From Paenibacillus sp. LHD-117 (GTDB lineage Bacteria > Bacillota > Bacilli > Paenibacillales > Paenibacillaceae), in the NCBI RefSeq assembly GCF_030929555.1, contig NZ_JAVFVT010000031.1, positions 1 through 64,000 on the forward strand: a DNA stretch of 64,000 bases, read 5' to 3'. Under the pieces are notes generated by a model. The model ran no database searches. It saw only the letters and a list, made by a program, of their open reading frames with translations, and was not told the DNA's origin. A program made the translations under genes and the position numbers. The first letter of the stretch is position 1, and every line of letters begins with the position of its first letter. Positions 38,380 to 48,357 of this stretch are shown here, in pieces.

Positions 38380-38910
38380 ATGAACCGGCCGAATGATGTG
38401 CTCCTTGTCGACGGCTACAACATGATAGGGGCTTGGCCGGTTCTAGAGAGGCTCAAGGAAGCGGATCTGGAAGAAGCGCGGGACAAGCTCCTGGATATGC
38501 TGGCCGATTACCAGGGGTTCTCGGGTATGTCGATCTACGTGATTTTCGACGCGCATCAGGTACCCGGGCTAGGGGCGACGTACAAGCAGCATAAGCTGAC
38601 CGTCGTGTACACGAAGGAGAAGGAAACGGCCGACGAGTGCATCGAACGGCTGTGCGGCGAGCTCATGGCCAGGAGACGCAACATCTATGTCGCCACCTCG
38701 GACCTTGTCGAGCAGCACGTCGCTTTCGGCAAAGGAGCGCTTCGGTTGTCCGCGCGCGAGCTGCTCATCGACATCAACCAGAACCGCAAGCTGATCGAGC
38801 AGAACATCCGCGAGCGCGAGGAGAAGCCGATCAAGCGGAACGCGCTGGACGAGAACGTGAGCCTCGACGTGAGGAGCAAGCTCGAGCGGCTTCGCCGAGG
38901 CGAGAAATAG
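38380..38910 (+). CDS. rae1: Rae1 (YacP), NYN-domain ribosome-associated endoribonuclease
   Basis: This 176-residue NYN/PIN-like nuclease begins with NDVLLVDGYNMIGAWPVL, the metal-binding aspartate segment, followed by VIFDAHQV and the conserved YTKEKETADECIERL; YVATSDLVEQ follows. In Bacillus it cleaves certain mRNAs in the ribosomal A site. It starts two bases after the rlmB stop. Confidence 0.92.
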   Translation: MNRPNDVLLVDGYNMIGAWPVLERLKEADLEEARDKLLDMLADYQGFSGMSIYVIFDAHQVPGLGATYKQHKLTVVYTKEKETADECIERLCGELMARRRNIYVATSDLVEQHVAFGKGALRLSARELLIDINQNRKLIEQNIREREEKPIKRNALDENVSLDVRSKLERLRRGEK

Positions 38911-39002
38911 GTCTGTTTTTGCTGCCGTATTTAAGCCATTTATTCGGTGTCATAAAGTTACAATTTTGCTATAAATACGATAGCTTTCGGGGGCGCGTTC
39001 TG

Positions 39003-39032
39003 TTGACGGTGTAAGGTTACATAATGTATACT
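39003..39032 (+). promoter_or_regulatory. Probable sigH promoter
   Basis: TTGACG and TATACT are separated by 18 bases in the gap before sigH. In Bacillus sigH is sigma-A transcribed and AbrB controlled; no operator can be named here. Confidence 0.65.
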
Positions 39033-39097
39033 GACTCTATGTTTCTAGCTAATGAAATCTAGCGCGGTGTACGCCTTGCAGGCCGGAGGGATAGTGT

Positions 39098-39751
39098 GTG
39101 AGTTACGACCTCAAAGAATGGAGTACGCTCGAGTATGAGTGCAGTACGGACGAGGATATCGTAGAGGCGGTCCGTAATGGCGACAGCATGGCGCTGGAAT
39201 ATTTGATAAACAAATATAAAAATTTCGTGCGAGCGAAAGCGCGTTCCTACTTCCTGATCGGCGCCGACCGCGAGGATATCGTCCAGGAAGGCATGATCGG
39301 CCTCTACAAAGCGATCCGCGATTTCAAGGGCGACAAGCTGGCCAGCTTCAAAGCTTTCGCCGAATTGTGCATTACCAGGCAGATCATTACCGCGATCAAG
39401 ACGGCCACGAGGCAGAAGCACATTCCCCTCAACTCCTACGTTTCGCTGGACAAGCCCATCTACGACGAGGATTCAGACCGGACGCTGCTGGACGTCATCT
39501 GCGGCACCCGCGTATCCGACCCCGAAGAGCTGATCATCAACCAGGAAGAGTTCATCGGACTCGAAGACAAGATGTCGGAGATTCTGAGCGATCTGGAACG
39601 CAAAGTGCTGATGCTGTATCTGGACGGGAGATCCTATCAGGAGATAGCGGTCGATCTGGACCGTCACGTGAAGTCGATCGACAATGCGTTGCAGCGCGTG
39701 AAGCGAAAGCTGGAGAAATATTTGGAGATCCGCGATTTCGGAGGTTTATAG
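39098..39751 (+). CDS. sigH: RNA polymerase sigma factor SigH
   Basis: This 217-residue sigma-70-type factor directs early sporulation and transition-state genes. Region 2 is visible in LEYLINKYKNFVRAKARSYFLIGADREDIVQEGMIGLYKAIRDF and region 4 in LSDLERKVLMLYLDGRSYQEIAVDLDRHVKSIDNALQRVKRKL. The start is GTG with GGAGGG 7 bases upstream. Its presence fits a spore-former. Confidence 0.96.
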   Translation: MSYDLKEWSTLEYECSTDEDIVEAVRNGDSMALEYLINKYKNFVRAKARSYFLIGADREDIVQEGMIGLYKAIRDFKGDKLASFKAFAELCITRQIITAIKTATRQKHIPLNSYVSLDKPIYDEDSDRTLLDVICGTRVSDPEELIINQEEFIGLEDKMSEILSDLERKVLMLYLDGRSYQEIAVDLDRHVKSIDNALQRVKRKLEKYLEIRDFGGL

Positions 39752-39818
39752 CTCTTCTAAAATACAAATGGGAAATAGCCGCGTCTCTAGGGACGAACAA
39801 CGGACGTTTCCGATTGGA

Positions 39819-39872
39819 CAACGGACTGTCTTTGCCGTCTGACGTTTTTCAGGGGGTGAAGACAGTCCATTG
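39819..39872 (+). repeat. Long inverted repeat after sigH
   Basis: GGACTGTCTT (39823-39832) and AAGACAGTCC (39859-39868) are perfect inverted arms, extendable to 14 bases with one mismatch. There is no clean T run after them, though TTTATTAG follows. It may end the sigH transcript weakly or be a palindromic element. The rest of 39752-40112 holds only the rpmG promoter. Confidence 0.55.
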
Positions 39873-39958
39873 GTTTATTAGGAGAGTTACTTGGGCCATA
39901 CTGGTAGAAATCAGAGAACGATGCCAATATTTCGCAAGCCAGATGCGGACCCAATGCG

Positions 39959-39987
39959 TTGACACGGAATATGCCATGTGATAAAGT
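39959..39987 (+). promoter_or_regulatory. Promoter of rpmG-secE-nusG
   Basis: Consensus TTGACA and TAAAGT are 17 bases apart, about 125 bases before rpmG. Confidence 0.65.
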
Positions 39988-40112
39988 GTTTAGGTAGGCC
40001 TGAAAAACGAGGGTTTTTTTTCGTTTGGCCGCGGTATTGAGATTGGAATCAATAAACTTTACCATAGAGTTTCGTGATTCGTATTTTTTAGCAGTTCGGG
40101 AGGTGTAATTCA

Positions 40113-40262
40113 ATGCGGGTAATCATCACGTTGGCATGCACAAACTGCAAACAAAGAAACTATGCGACTACCAAGAACAAGCGTAACCACCCCGACCGCA
40201 TCGAGTTGAAGAAGTTTTGCAAGTTCTGTAACGAGCAGACTCCTCATCGCGAGACGAGATAG
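40113..40262 (+). CDS. rpmG: 50S ribosomal protein L33
   Basis: This 49-residue protein starts [17 protein letters not shown] and carries two CxxC pairs (CTNC, CKFC), so it is the zinc-binding form. GGGAGGTG precedes the ATG. Its place just before secE and nusG is standard in Bacillota. Confidence 0.95.
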   Translation: MRVIITLACTNCKQRNYATTKNKRNHPDRIELKKFCKFCNEQTPHRETR

Positions 40263-40280
40263 TCCATTGGAGGTGTAACC

Positions 40281-40490
40281 GTGACATTTTTGGCTAAACT
40301 GAAGCAGGGCTTCGGGACGACGTTTAGTTTTTTTGCCGACAGCTGGGCGGAACTGAAGAAGGTTCGCTGGCCAAGTCGTAAGGAGTTGACGAGCTATTCC
40401 ATCGTCGTCTTGCTGACAGTTGTCGCTGTGACGATTTACTTCTGGCTTCTTGACATCGGAATCTCTGAATTGGTTCAACTCATTGTCTAA
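40281..40490 (+). CDS. secE: SecE, preprotein translocase subunit
   Basis: This 69-residue single-span membrane protein has the amphipathic motif WAELKKVRWPSRKELTSYSIVV and one C-terminal membrane helix; it clamps SecY in the Sec channel. The start is GTG with GGAGGTG upstream. Confidence 0.95.
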   Translation: MTFLAKLKQGFGTTFSFFADSWAELKKVRWPSRKELTSYSIVVLLTVVAVTIYFWLLDIGISELVQLIV

Positions 40491-40514
40491 TAAGGGACCA
40501 AAGGTGGATTTGTG

Positions 40515-41048
40515 ATGGAAAAAAGATGGTACGTCGTGCACACTTACTCCGGCTACGAGAACAAGGTGAAAACCAATCTGGAGCGCCGGGTTGAATCGAT
40601 GGGCATGGAAGACAAAATCTTCCGAGTGCTCGTTCCGATGGAGGACGAAGTGGTAGAGAAGGACGGCAAGAAGAAAACCGTCCAACGCAAGGTCTACCCT
40701 GGTTACGTTCTCGTGGAGATGGTTCAGACCGACGATTCATGGTACGTTGTTCGCAATACGCCGGGCGTAACGGGATTTGTAGGATCGACGGGATCGGGTT
40801 CCAAGCCGACTCCTCTGTTGCCTGACGAAGTGGATCAGATTCTGAAACACATGGGCATGGAAGAGCCGAAGCCGAAGATCGAGTTCGATCTGAAGGAAAC
40901 CGTACGCGTCAAGGTAGGCCCTTTCGCAGACTTTGTCGGATCGGTAGAAGAAATTTTGCTGGACAAGGCGAAGCTGAAGGTTCATGTCAACATGTTTGGC
41001 AGGGAAACCCCGCTTGAGCTGGACTATACTCAAGTGGAGAAGATATAA
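40515..41048 (+). CDS. nusG: NusG, transcription elongation factor
   Basis: This 177-residue factor has the NGN domain (RWYVVHTYSGYENKVKTNLERRVESMG) and a C-terminal KOW domain (VRVKVGPFADFVGSVEEILLDKAKLKVHVNMFGRETPLELDYTQV). The ATG at 40515 gives the best spacing to AAGGTGG; a GTG lies three bases earlier. Confidence 0.96.
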   Translation: MEKRWYVVHTYSGYENKVKTNLERRVESMGMEDKIFRVLVPMEDEVVEKDGKKKTVQRKVYPGYVLVEMVQTDDSWYVVRNTPGVTGFVGSTGSGSKPTPLLPDEVDQILKHMGMEEPKPKIEFDLKETVRVKVGPFADFVGSVEEILLDKAKLKVHVNMFGRETPLELDYTQVEKI

Positions 41049-41113
41049 CATCCGGTTTCCGGAGCAAGCGCGCCCCGTGCGTGCATGTATATCAGGGCAA
41101 GGAGGTGTGAATC

Positions 41114-41539
41114 ATGGCAAAAAAGGTCATCAAGATGGTCAAACTGCAAGTTCCTGCAGGTAAAGCGAATCCGGCGCCGCCAATCGGTCCAGCACTGGGT
41201 CAAGCAGGCGTTAACATCATGGCGTTCTGTAAAGAGTTCAACGCTCGTACCGCGGATCAAGCAGGTCTGATTATTCCAGTCGTGATCACGGTATTCGAGG
41301 ACCGTTCCTTCACTTTCGAGACGAAGACTCCGCCGGCAGCAGTATTGCTTCGCGTGGCAGCTGGTATCGAGAAGGGTTCCGGTGAACCGAACAAGAAGAA
41401 AGTCGCTACTGTGAAACGTGACAAAGTTCGCGAAATCGCAGAATCCAAAATGCAGGACCTGAACGCAGCTTCCGTTGAGGCGGCTATGCGTATGGTTGAA
41501 GGTACTGCTCGCAGCATGGGCATCACCATCGCTGACTAA
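41114..41539 (+). CDS. rplK: 50S ribosomal protein L11
   Basis: This 141-residue protein starts [43 protein letters not shown], the antibiotic- and GTPase-associated N-terminal domain, and ends in the rRNA-binding domain. AAGGAGGTG precedes the ATG. The 138-base gap to rplA shows no clear signal. Confidence 0.98.
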   Translation: MAKKVIKMVKLQVPAGKANPAPPIGPALGQAGVNIMAFCKEFNARTADQAGLIIPVVITVFEDRSFTFETKTPPAAVLLRVAAGIEKGSGEPNKKKVATVKRDKVREIAESKMQDLNAASVEAAMRMVEGTARSMGITIAD

Positions 41540-41677
41540 TCGGCCCATCGCCCATCGGGGCGAACAAGCCGAAGATGCTTTCGAGGCATCGCGCTTGGCG
41601 AAGCTTAGGCTTCGCGAGGTGGGAGGAGCGGTCCTAGGCGGCTGTTCCGTTACAACCACATAAGGAGGACATTTACA

Positions 41678-42370
41678 ATGGCTAAACACGGCAAGAAATA
41701 TGTAGAAGCAGCTAAGCTGATCGACAGCGAAGCAACTTACGAGCCAGCAGAAGCGATCGAGCTTGTGAAGAAGGCTGCGACAGCTAAATTCGACGAATCC
41801 GTTGAAGTAGCGGTTCGCCTGGGCGTTGACCCACGTAAACAAGACCAAGCGGTGCGCGGCGTTGTCGTACTTCCGCATGGAACAGGCAAAACAAAACGCG
41901 TTCTCGTTTTCGCAAAAGGCGAAAAAGTGAAAGAAGCGGAAGCTGCTGGCGCTGACTATGTCGGCGACGCAGACATGATCAACAAAATCCAACAAGGCTG
42001 GTTCGACTTCGACGTTTGCGTAGCAACGCCGGACATGATGGCTGAAGTTGGTAAGCTCGGCCGTATCCTGGGCGGTAAAGGCCTTATGCCAAACCCGAAA
42101 GCAGGTACCGTAACGTTCGACGTTGCGAAAGCCGTTCAAGAAATCAAAGCAGGTAAGATCGAGTACCGTCTGGACAAAGCGGGTCAAATCCACGCTCCAA
42201 TCGGCAAAGTATCGTTCGACGCTGAGAAGCTGAACGAGAACCTGAAAGCTCTGATCGACGCTCTGGTACGCGCTAAACCAGCTGCTGCCAAAGGCATTTA
42301 CCTGAAAAACATCGCCATTTCCTCCACGATGGGCCCTGGCGCTCGCGTATCGACTGCAAGCTATCGCTAA
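41678..42370 (+). CDS. rplA: 50S ribosomal protein L1
   Basis: This 230-residue protein of the L1 stalk shows the family signature in [15 protein letters not shown] and the N-terminal [25 protein letters not shown] precedes the ATG. L1 is often a translational repressor of its own operon. Confidence 0.98.
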   Translation: MAKHGKKYVEAAKLIDSEATYEPAEAIELVKKAATAKFDESVEVAVRLGVDPRKQDQAVRGVVVLPHGTGKTKRVLVFAKGEKVKEAEAAGADYVGDADMINKIQQGWFDFDVCVATPDMMAEVGKLGRILGGKGLMPNPKAGTVTFDVAKAVQEIKAGKIEYRLDKAGQIHAPIGKVSFDAEKLNENLKALIDALVRAKPAAAKGIYLKNIAISSTMGPGARVSTASYR

Positions 42371-42394
42371 GTCGAAGGGAAACGACTCTAACAT

Positions 42395-42543
42395 TCGAAT
42401 ACGCATACCGTAGACAGTAGGTGCCCACCGGGCTTAATTTCCTACCGAGGTGTTATGATAATACGTTTATGAAGTTGCGGCTTGCCCGCATTGACTTGAT
42501 AACGACATCATGGCCTTCGCATCGTCTGCGAAGGCCTTTCTCA
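42395..42543 (+). promoter_or_regulatory. L10 (rplJL) autoregulatory leader with terminator
   Basis: ACCGTAGACAGTAGGTGCC and TTAATTTCCTACCGAGGTG match the conserved core of the Gram-positive L10 leader, a binding site for L10-(L12)4. Downstream, GGCCTTCGCA (42512-42521) pairs with TGCGAAGGCC (42527-42536) and TTTCTC follows, a terminator consistent with attenuation when L10 is in excess. Confidence 0.88.
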
Positions 42544-42608
42544 TGCACCCTAGGCGAGGGAAATCCATCGTATTCACGGCATGTATAATATTACGGGAGG
42601 TGTACGGT

Positions 42609-43112
42609 TTGGCTAACGCAAAGATCATCCAAGAGAAACAAGAAGCGGTTGCGGTTATCGCGTCGAAGCTTACTTCGAGCTCCAGCACGGTTATCGCTGA
42701 CTATCGCGGATTGAACGTTGCGCAAGTGACTGAACTGCGTAAGCAGCTCCGCGAAGCGGGTGTTGACTTCCAAGTTCTGAAAAACTCGCTCGTTCGCCGC
42801 GCTACAGAAGGTACTGAATTGTCGTCGCTAAACGACATTCTTACAGGTCCTACGGCAGTTGCATTCAGCGGCGAAGACGCTATTGCTCCAGCTAAGATTC
42901 TGAACAACTTCGCTAAGAAAAACGATGCCTTGAAATTGAAAGGCGGCGTTGTCGAAGGTAAAGTTGTCGGCGCTGAAGAAATCAAGGCGCTTGCAGAGCT
43001 TCCTTCCCGCGAAGGTTTGCTCTCCATGCTCCTCAGCGTGCTTCAAGCTCCAGTTCGCAACTTCGCGCTTGCGGTTAAAGCGGTTGGAGAGAAACAAGAA
43101 GCTAGCGCTTAA
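42609..43112 (+). CDS. rplJ: 50S ribosomal protein L10
   Basis: This 167-residue stalk base protein starts (TTG)[20 protein letters not shown] and contains [42 protein letters not shown] lies 8 bases before the TTG; a longer frame upstream runs through the leader terminator and is rejected. Confidence 0.96.
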   Translation: MANAKIIQEKQEAVAVIASKLTSSSSTVIADYRGLNVAQVTELRKQLREAGVDFQVLKNSLVRRATEGTELSSLNDILTGPTAVAFSGEDAIAPAKILNNFAKKNDALKLKGGVVEGKVVGAEEIKALAELPSREGLLSMLLSVLQAPVRNFALAVKAVGEKQEASA

Positions 43113-43215
43113 GATTAGCTTCGTTACAAGCAAGACGGATGTCGGCCGCTACAGGCTGACATCGTAATAAGCAACAAAACAACCAAAAAAATAAACCACT
43201 TTCGGAGGTATAACC

Positions 43216-43578
43216 ATGTCTAACGAGCAAATCTTGGAAGCCATTAAAGGTATGACTGTTCTTGAACTGAACGATCTTGTAAAAGCAATTGAAGAAGAAT
43301 TCGGCGTAACTGCTGCAGCTCCAGTAGCAGTAGTAGCTGGCGGCGGCGCTGCTGAAGCTGAAGCACAAACAGAATTCGACGTTATTTTGAACAGCGCTGG
43401 CGCTTCCAAAATCAACGTAATCAAAGTCGTTCGCGAAATCACAGGTCTTGGCCTGAAAGAAGCGAAAGAACTGGTTGACAGCGCACCAAAAGCAATCAAA
43501 GAAAAAATCGCTGAAGACGAAGCTAACGGCATCAAAGCTAAGCTTGAAGAAGCTGGCGCTTCCGTTGAAGTTAAGTAA
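43216..43578 (+). CDS. rplL: 50S ribosomal protein L7/L12
   Basis: This 120-residue acidic stalk protein has the N-terminal dimer domain, an Ala/Gly-rich hinge and the C-terminal factor-binding domain ([32 protein letters not shown]). GGAGGT precedes the ATG. Confidence 0.98.
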   Translation: MSNEQILEAIKGMTVLELNDLVKAIEEEFGVTAAAPVAVVAGGGAAEAEAQTEFDVILNSAGASKINVIKVVREITGLGLKEAKELVDSAPKAIKEKIAEDEANGIKAKLEEAGASVEVK

Positions 43579-43632
43579 TTCGACTTCGATAACTTGCAGC
43601 AGGGCTTGCGCGTAAAGCGCTGCTTGCTGGCG

Positions 43633-43664
43633 AACCCCTTGATACCGAAAGGTAACAAGGGGTT
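43633..43664 (+). terminator. Hairpin after rplL
   Basis: AACCCCTTG pairs with CAAGGGGTT and encloses TACC/GGTA; only CCTT follows. A weak terminator or processing site between rplL and the methyltransferase gene is likely. Confidence 0.55.
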
Positions 43665-43707
43665 CCTTGCATGTTATCGGCTTACGAAGATTAGGAGGCG
43701 GCGGACC

Positions 43708-44304
43708 ATGTCGAATCATTATTATTCCAAGGCACCGGAAATGAAACATAATCGCCAGACCGTAGAGACGTTGCTCAAGGGACAGAAGCTGAAATTCGTC
43801 ACGGATGCGGGCGTATTCTCGAAAGCCGGCGTCGATTACGGCAGCAAAGTGCTGATCGATGCGATGGAGCTGGGCGAAGCGGATCGCGTGTTGGACGTTG
43901 GTTGCGGTTACGGACCGATCGGTTTAACGGCAGCAAAGCTTGTTACGCAAGGCCGCGTGACGATGATCGATATTAATGAGAGAGCGGTCGAGCTGGCGAA
44001 GGAGAATGCCGGTCTCAACGGAATTCGAAACGTAAACATTTTGCAGAGCGATCTGTTCAGTGCCGTAACGGAGAAAGAATATGACGTCATCTTAACCAAT
44101 CCTCCTATCCGAGCGGGTAAGGCCGTCGTTCATCGGATTTTCGAGGAAGGATATGCCCATCTTCGGGAAGGCGGCTACATGTGGGTCGTCATTCAAAAGA
44201 AACAAGGCGCGCCGTCGGCGAAAGAAAAGCTGGAGTTGTTGTTCGGAGAAGTAACGGAAGTGACCAAAGACAAAGGCTACCGGATCTTCCGAGCCAAAAA
44301 ATAG
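43708..44304 (+). CDS. RsmC-like class I methyltransferase (YbxB type)
   Basis: This 198-residue SAM-dependent methyltransferase has motif I VLDVGCGYGPIGLTAAKL (about residues 60-77), VTMIDINERAVELAKENA and the N6/N2-amine motif NPPIRAG. It resembles the catalytic half of RsmC, which methylates 16S rRNA guanine; in Bacillales the gene regularly lies between rplL and rpoB. The ATG at 43708 has AGGAGGCGG upstream. The target base is inferred. Confidence 0.88.
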   Translation: MSNHYYSKAPEMKHNRQTVETLLKGQKLKFVTDAGVFSKAGVDYGSKVLIDAMELGEADRVLDVGCGYGPIGLTAAKLVTQGRVTMIDINERAVELAKENAGLNGIRNVNILQSDLFSAVTEKEYDVILTNPPIRAGKAVVHRIFEEGYAHLREGGYMWVVIQKKQGAPSAKEKLELLFGEVTEVTKDKGYRIFRAKK

Positions 44305-44367
44305 AAATAACCGATAAATCGTCAATTGTCAATCTTTTTTTAATTGAAAGGTTGGAAATGAATTGAC

Positions 44368-44397
44368 TTGACAATTTGAATATGGTAGTATTATAAA
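44368..44397 (+). promoter_or_regulatory. Promoter in the rpoB leader
   Basis: Consensus TTGACA is followed at 17-18 bases by TTATAA/TATAAA. A second TATAAT lies at 44492-44497 without a clear -35. The long leader (to 44693) has a GCGC hairpin near 44537 and T-rich tracts near 44570 but no certain attenuator. Confidence 0.7.
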
Positions 44398-44693
44398 ATG
44401 TCAGCATAAAATTGCTCGAGTTCTCTTTAGTTAACTAAAATGTCAAGTGCGAATTTTCAAGGGTAAATGCATACTTTTGGGGCATTTGACGTATAATGTT
44501 TACATTTTGGGCAAAATTACTTGATATGAGACCTGCGCGTTAGCTGCGCTAGGTAAACTGCCGGAAACATGCTCTTTTTTCGAACCTATTCGATAAGGGC
44601 TTTTCTTTATTTATCTATATAGGCGGCTGCCGTCGTCTAAGGTAACGCAGGAAGTATCGATGCTGTGAGACAGACACGAGGGGTGAGGTTAAG

Positions 44694-47600
44694 TTGGCAG
44701 GACAACTTGTTCAGTATGGTCGGCGTGCGAGGAGAAGCTACGCTAGGATCAACGAGGTGCTGGAAGTCCCGAACCTGATTGAAATCCAACAAAAATCGTA
44801 CGAGAAGTTTTTGGACAGCGATTTGATCGAATTGTTCCAGGATATTTCTCCGATTTCGGACTTTACGGGCAATCTTTCACTGGAGTTTATCGACTATAGC
44901 TTAGGCGAGCCGAAGTATTCGGTGGATGAGTCGAAGGAACGCGACGTGACATACGCAGCTCCTTTACGCGTGAAGGTAAGGCTGTTCAATAAGGAAACGG
45001 GCGAGGTTAAGGAACAAGAAGTTTTCATGGGCGATTTCCCGCTTATGACCGAGACCGGCACATTTATTATTAACGGCGCAGAACGCGTTATCGTCAGCCA
45101 ATTGGTTCGTTCCCCGAGTGTGTACTTCAGCACGAAGGTAGATAAGAACGGTAAGAAGACGTATACGGCAACGGTGATCCCGAACCGCGGCGCTTGGCTG
45201 GAGCTTGAGACGGATGCCAAGGACATCATCTACGTTCGTATCGACCGGACCCGGAAGATTCCGGTAACGGTGCTTTTGCGTGCGCTTGGATTCGGCACAG
45301 ACGCTGAAATTCTGGATCTGCTCGGACATGACGAGTATATCCGCAACACGCTGGACAAAGATAGCACGGATTCCACGGAGAAAGCGCTGATCGAGATTTA
45401 CGAGCGTCTTCGTCCGGGCGAGCCTCCTACTTTGGACAACGCGAAGAGCTTGCTTGTTGCACGTTTCTTCGATCCGAAACGATATGACCTGGCTAATGTA
45501 GGCCGTTATAAAATAAACAAGAAACTGCATATCAAGAATCGGTTGTTCAATCAGCGCCTGGCTGAGAATCTGGTTGATCCGTCCACGGGCGAGATCATCG
45601 CGGAATCCGGTCAGATGATCGACCGCCGTCTTCTTGACGAAATTCTCGAAAAGCTCGAGAAGGACGTAGGTTTCAAGACATACCACGTCGCTAACGGGGT
45701 TCTGGATGCGGATAGTATTCCTCTCCAAGCCATTAGCGTATTCTCGCCGCTCGATGAGAATAAAGTGATCAAGGTAATCGCGAACGGCATTATCGATAAA
45801 TCCGTGAAGCATATTACGCCTGCGGATATTATCTCTTCGATTAATTATTTCATTAACTTGCTTCATGGCGTTGGCAGCACGGACGACATCGACCACTTGG
45901 GCAACCGTCGTCTGCGTTCCGTAGGCGAGCTGCTGCAGAACCAATTCCGTATCGGTCTTTCCCGTATGGAACGCGTCGTGCGCGAGAGAATGTCGATTCA
46001 GGACGCGAACGCGATTACGCCTCAGGCGCTGATCAACATTCGTCCAGTAATCGCATCGATCAAGGAGTTCTTCGGTTCGTCCCAGCTGTCCCAGTTCATG
46101 GACCAAACGAACCCGCTTGCCGAGCTCACGCATAAGCGTCGTCTATCCGCGCTTGGACCAGGCGGTCTGACGCGTGAACGCGCAGGCTTCGAAGTTCGCG
46201 ACGTCCATCACTCTCACTATGGCCGTATGTGTCCGATCGAGACGCCGGAGGGACCGAACATCGGTTTGATTAACTCCTTGTCAACGTTCGCTCGTATCAA
46301 CGAATACGGTTTTATCGAAGCGCCTTACCGTTGGGTCGATCCGAAAACGGGTGCCGTCACGTCTCAGATCGCTTACGTAACCGCGGACGAAGAAGACAAC
46401 TACGTCATTGCCCAAGCGAACGCGAAGCTGGCAGCAGATAACACGTTCGCCGAAACGCAAACGATTGTCCGTTACAATAAACAAGCAGACAATATCCTGA
46501 CGATGCCAAGCGATCGCGTCGACTACATGGACGTATCGCCGAAGCAGGTCGTATCGGTTGCGACGGCTCTCATTCCGTTCCTTGAGAATGACGACTCCAA
46601 CCGTGCGCTCATGGGATCCAACATGCAACGCCAAGCTGTTCCGCTGCTCATTCCGAAGGCGCCTTTCGTAGGCACGGGCATGGAGCACAAAGCGGCAAAG
46701 GACTCCGGCGTATGTATCGTATCCAAGTACGACGGCGTTATCGAACGCGCCTCCGCCAACGAAATTTGGCTGCGCCGCGTCGAGATGATCGACGGGAAGC
46801 CGGTAAACGGCGACTTGGTGAAACATAAGCTTCACAAGTTCATGCGTTCCAACCAAGGAACGTGCATCAACCAGCGTCCGCTTGTCCGCAAGGGCGATAT
46901 CATCAAGAAAGGCGATATCATGGCGGATGGTCCTTCGACGGAGATGGGCGAACTCGCGCTCGGACGCAACGTAGTCGTTGCGTTTATGACGTGGGAAGGC
47001 TACAACTACGAGGATGCGATCTTGCTCAGCGAGAAGCTGGTGAAGGAAGACGTGTACACTTCGATCCACATCGAGGAGTACGAGTCCGAAGCCCGCGATA
47101 CGAAGCTGGGACCGGAAGAGATTACGCGCGACATCCCGAACGTCGGCGAAGAAGCGCTTCGCAATCTTGACGAGCGCGGCATTATCCGCGTCGGCGCGGA
47201 GATTGGCGCAGGCGATATCCTCGTCGGTAAAGTAACGCCGAAGGGCGTAACGGAGCTGACGGCCGAAGAGAGATTGCTGCACGCGATCTTCGGCGAGAAG
47301 GCGCGCGAGGTTCGCGATACTTCGCTCCGCGTACCGCATGGTACGGACGGCATCGTCGTAGACGTGAAGGTATTCACACGCGAGAACGGCGACGAGCTGC
47401 CTCCTGGCGTGAATCAACTCGTGCGTGCCTACATCGCTCAGAAGCGTAAAATTTCCGAAGGTGACAAAATGGCCGGACGTCACGGTAACAAGGGTGTTAT
47501 CGCGCGTATCATGCCGGAAGAGGATATGCCGTTCCTGCCGGACGGAACGCCTGTCGAAGTCGTTCTGAATCCGCTCGGCGTACCGTCCCGGATGAACATC

Positions 47601-48239
47601 GGTCAGGCGCTTGAGGTTCACCTTGGCATGGCGTGCAAACATCTCGGCATTCATGCCGCTACTCCTGTATTCGATGGCGCTCGCGAGAACGACGTCTTCG
47701 ATACGATGGAAGAAGCAGGCATGCAGCGTAACGGGAAGACGGTTCTGTACGATGGACGTACGGGCGAATCGTTCGAACGTGAAGTTACGGTCGGCGTCAT
47801 GTACATGATCAAACTGGCGCACATGGTAGACGACAAAATCCATGCCCGTTCCACGGGCCCATACTCGCTCGTTACGCAGCAGCCGCTGGGTGGTAAAGCT
47901 CAGTTCGGCGGACAGCGCTTCGGCGAGATGGAGGTTTGGGCGCTCGAGGCTTACGGCGCCGCATATACGCTTCAAGAGATCCTTACGGTCAAGTCCGATG
48001 ACGTGGTCGGCCGCGTGAAGACGTACGAGTCCATCGTCAAAGGCGAGAACGTGCCGGAACCGGGCGTTCCGGAATCGTTTAAGGTATTGATCAAAGAGCT
48101 TCAAAGCTTGGGCATGGACGTGAAAATCCTGACCGAGAACGAAGAAGAGATCGAAATGAAAGAGATCGACGATGACGAAGAGGGAACGGGCGATAAGCTC
48201 AACCTCAACATGGAAGGCGCGGAAGCAGGCGCTGAATAA
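44694..48239 (+). CDS. rpoB: DNA-directed RNA polymerase subunit beta
   Basis: This 1181-residue subunit shows the rifampicin-site cluster in an unmodified form ([30 protein letters not shown], read in parts), [32 protein letters not shown] and [14 protein letters not shown]. The start is TTG, with GGGTGAGG upstream. It ends in an acidic tail. Confidence 0.98.
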   Translation: MAGQLVQYGRRARRSYARINEVLEVPNLIEIQQKSYEKFLDSDLIELFQDISPISDFTGNLSLEFIDYSLGEPKYSVDESKERDVTYAAPLRVKVRLFNKETGEVKEQEVFMGDFPLMTETGTFIINGAERVIVSQLVRSPSVYFSTKVDKNGKKTYTATVIPNRGAWLELETDAKDIIYVRIDRTRKIPVTVLLRALGFGTDAEILDLLGHDEYIRNTLDKDSTDSTEKALIEIYERLRPGEPPTLDNAKSLLVARFFDPKRYDLANVGRYKINKKLHIKNRLFNQRLAENLVDPSTGEIIAESGQMIDRRLLDEILEKLEKDVGFKTYHVANGVLDADSIPLQAISVFSPLDENKVIKVIANGIIDKSVKHITPADIISSINYFINLLHGVGSTDDIDHLGNRRLRSVGELLQNQFRIGLSRMERVVRERMSIQDANAITPQALINIRPVIASIKEFFGSSQLSQFMDQTNPLAELTHKRRLSALGPGGLTRERAGFEVRDVHHSHYGRMCPIETPEGPNIGLINSLSTFARINEYGFIEAPYRWVDPKTGAVTSQIAYVTADEEDNYVIAQANAKLAADNTFAETQTIVRYNKQADNILTMPSDRVDYMDVSPKQVVSVATALIPFLENDDSNRALMGSNMQRQAVPLLIPKAPFVGTGMEHKAAKDSGVCIVSKYDGVIERASANEIWLRRVEMIDGKPVNGDLVKHKLHKFMRSNQGTCINQRPLVRKGDIIKKGDIMADGPSTEMGELALGRNVVVAFMTWEGYNYEDAILLSEKLVKEDVYTSIHIEEYESEARDTKLGPEEITRDIPNVGEEALRNLDERGIIRVGAEIGAGDILVGKVTPKGVTELTAEERLLHAIFGEKAREVRDTSLRVPHGTDGIVVDVKVFTRENGDELPPGVNQLVRAYIAQKRKISEGDKMAGRHGNKGVIARIMPEEDMPFLPDGTPVEVVLNPLGVPSRMNIGQALEVHLGMACKHLGIHAATPVFDGARENDVFDTMEEAGMQRNGKTVLYDGRTGESFEREVTVGVMYMIKLAHMVDDKIHARSTGPYSLVTQQPLGGKAQFGGQRFGEMEVWALEAYGAAYTLQEILTVKSDDVVGRVKTYESIVKGENVPEPGVPESFKVLIKELQSLGMDVKILTENEEEIEMKEIDDDEEGTGDKLNLNMEGAEAGAE

Positions 48240-48357
48240 GCTTTATTTGTGGTAAATGGAGGACTGAGCTTCAATCCGGGATTGCCTCACGGGCGTCCCG
48301 TATTGGAGTTCAATCTCTGAAAAGACACAGTCATACATGACGAAGGAGGGTTGCTCC

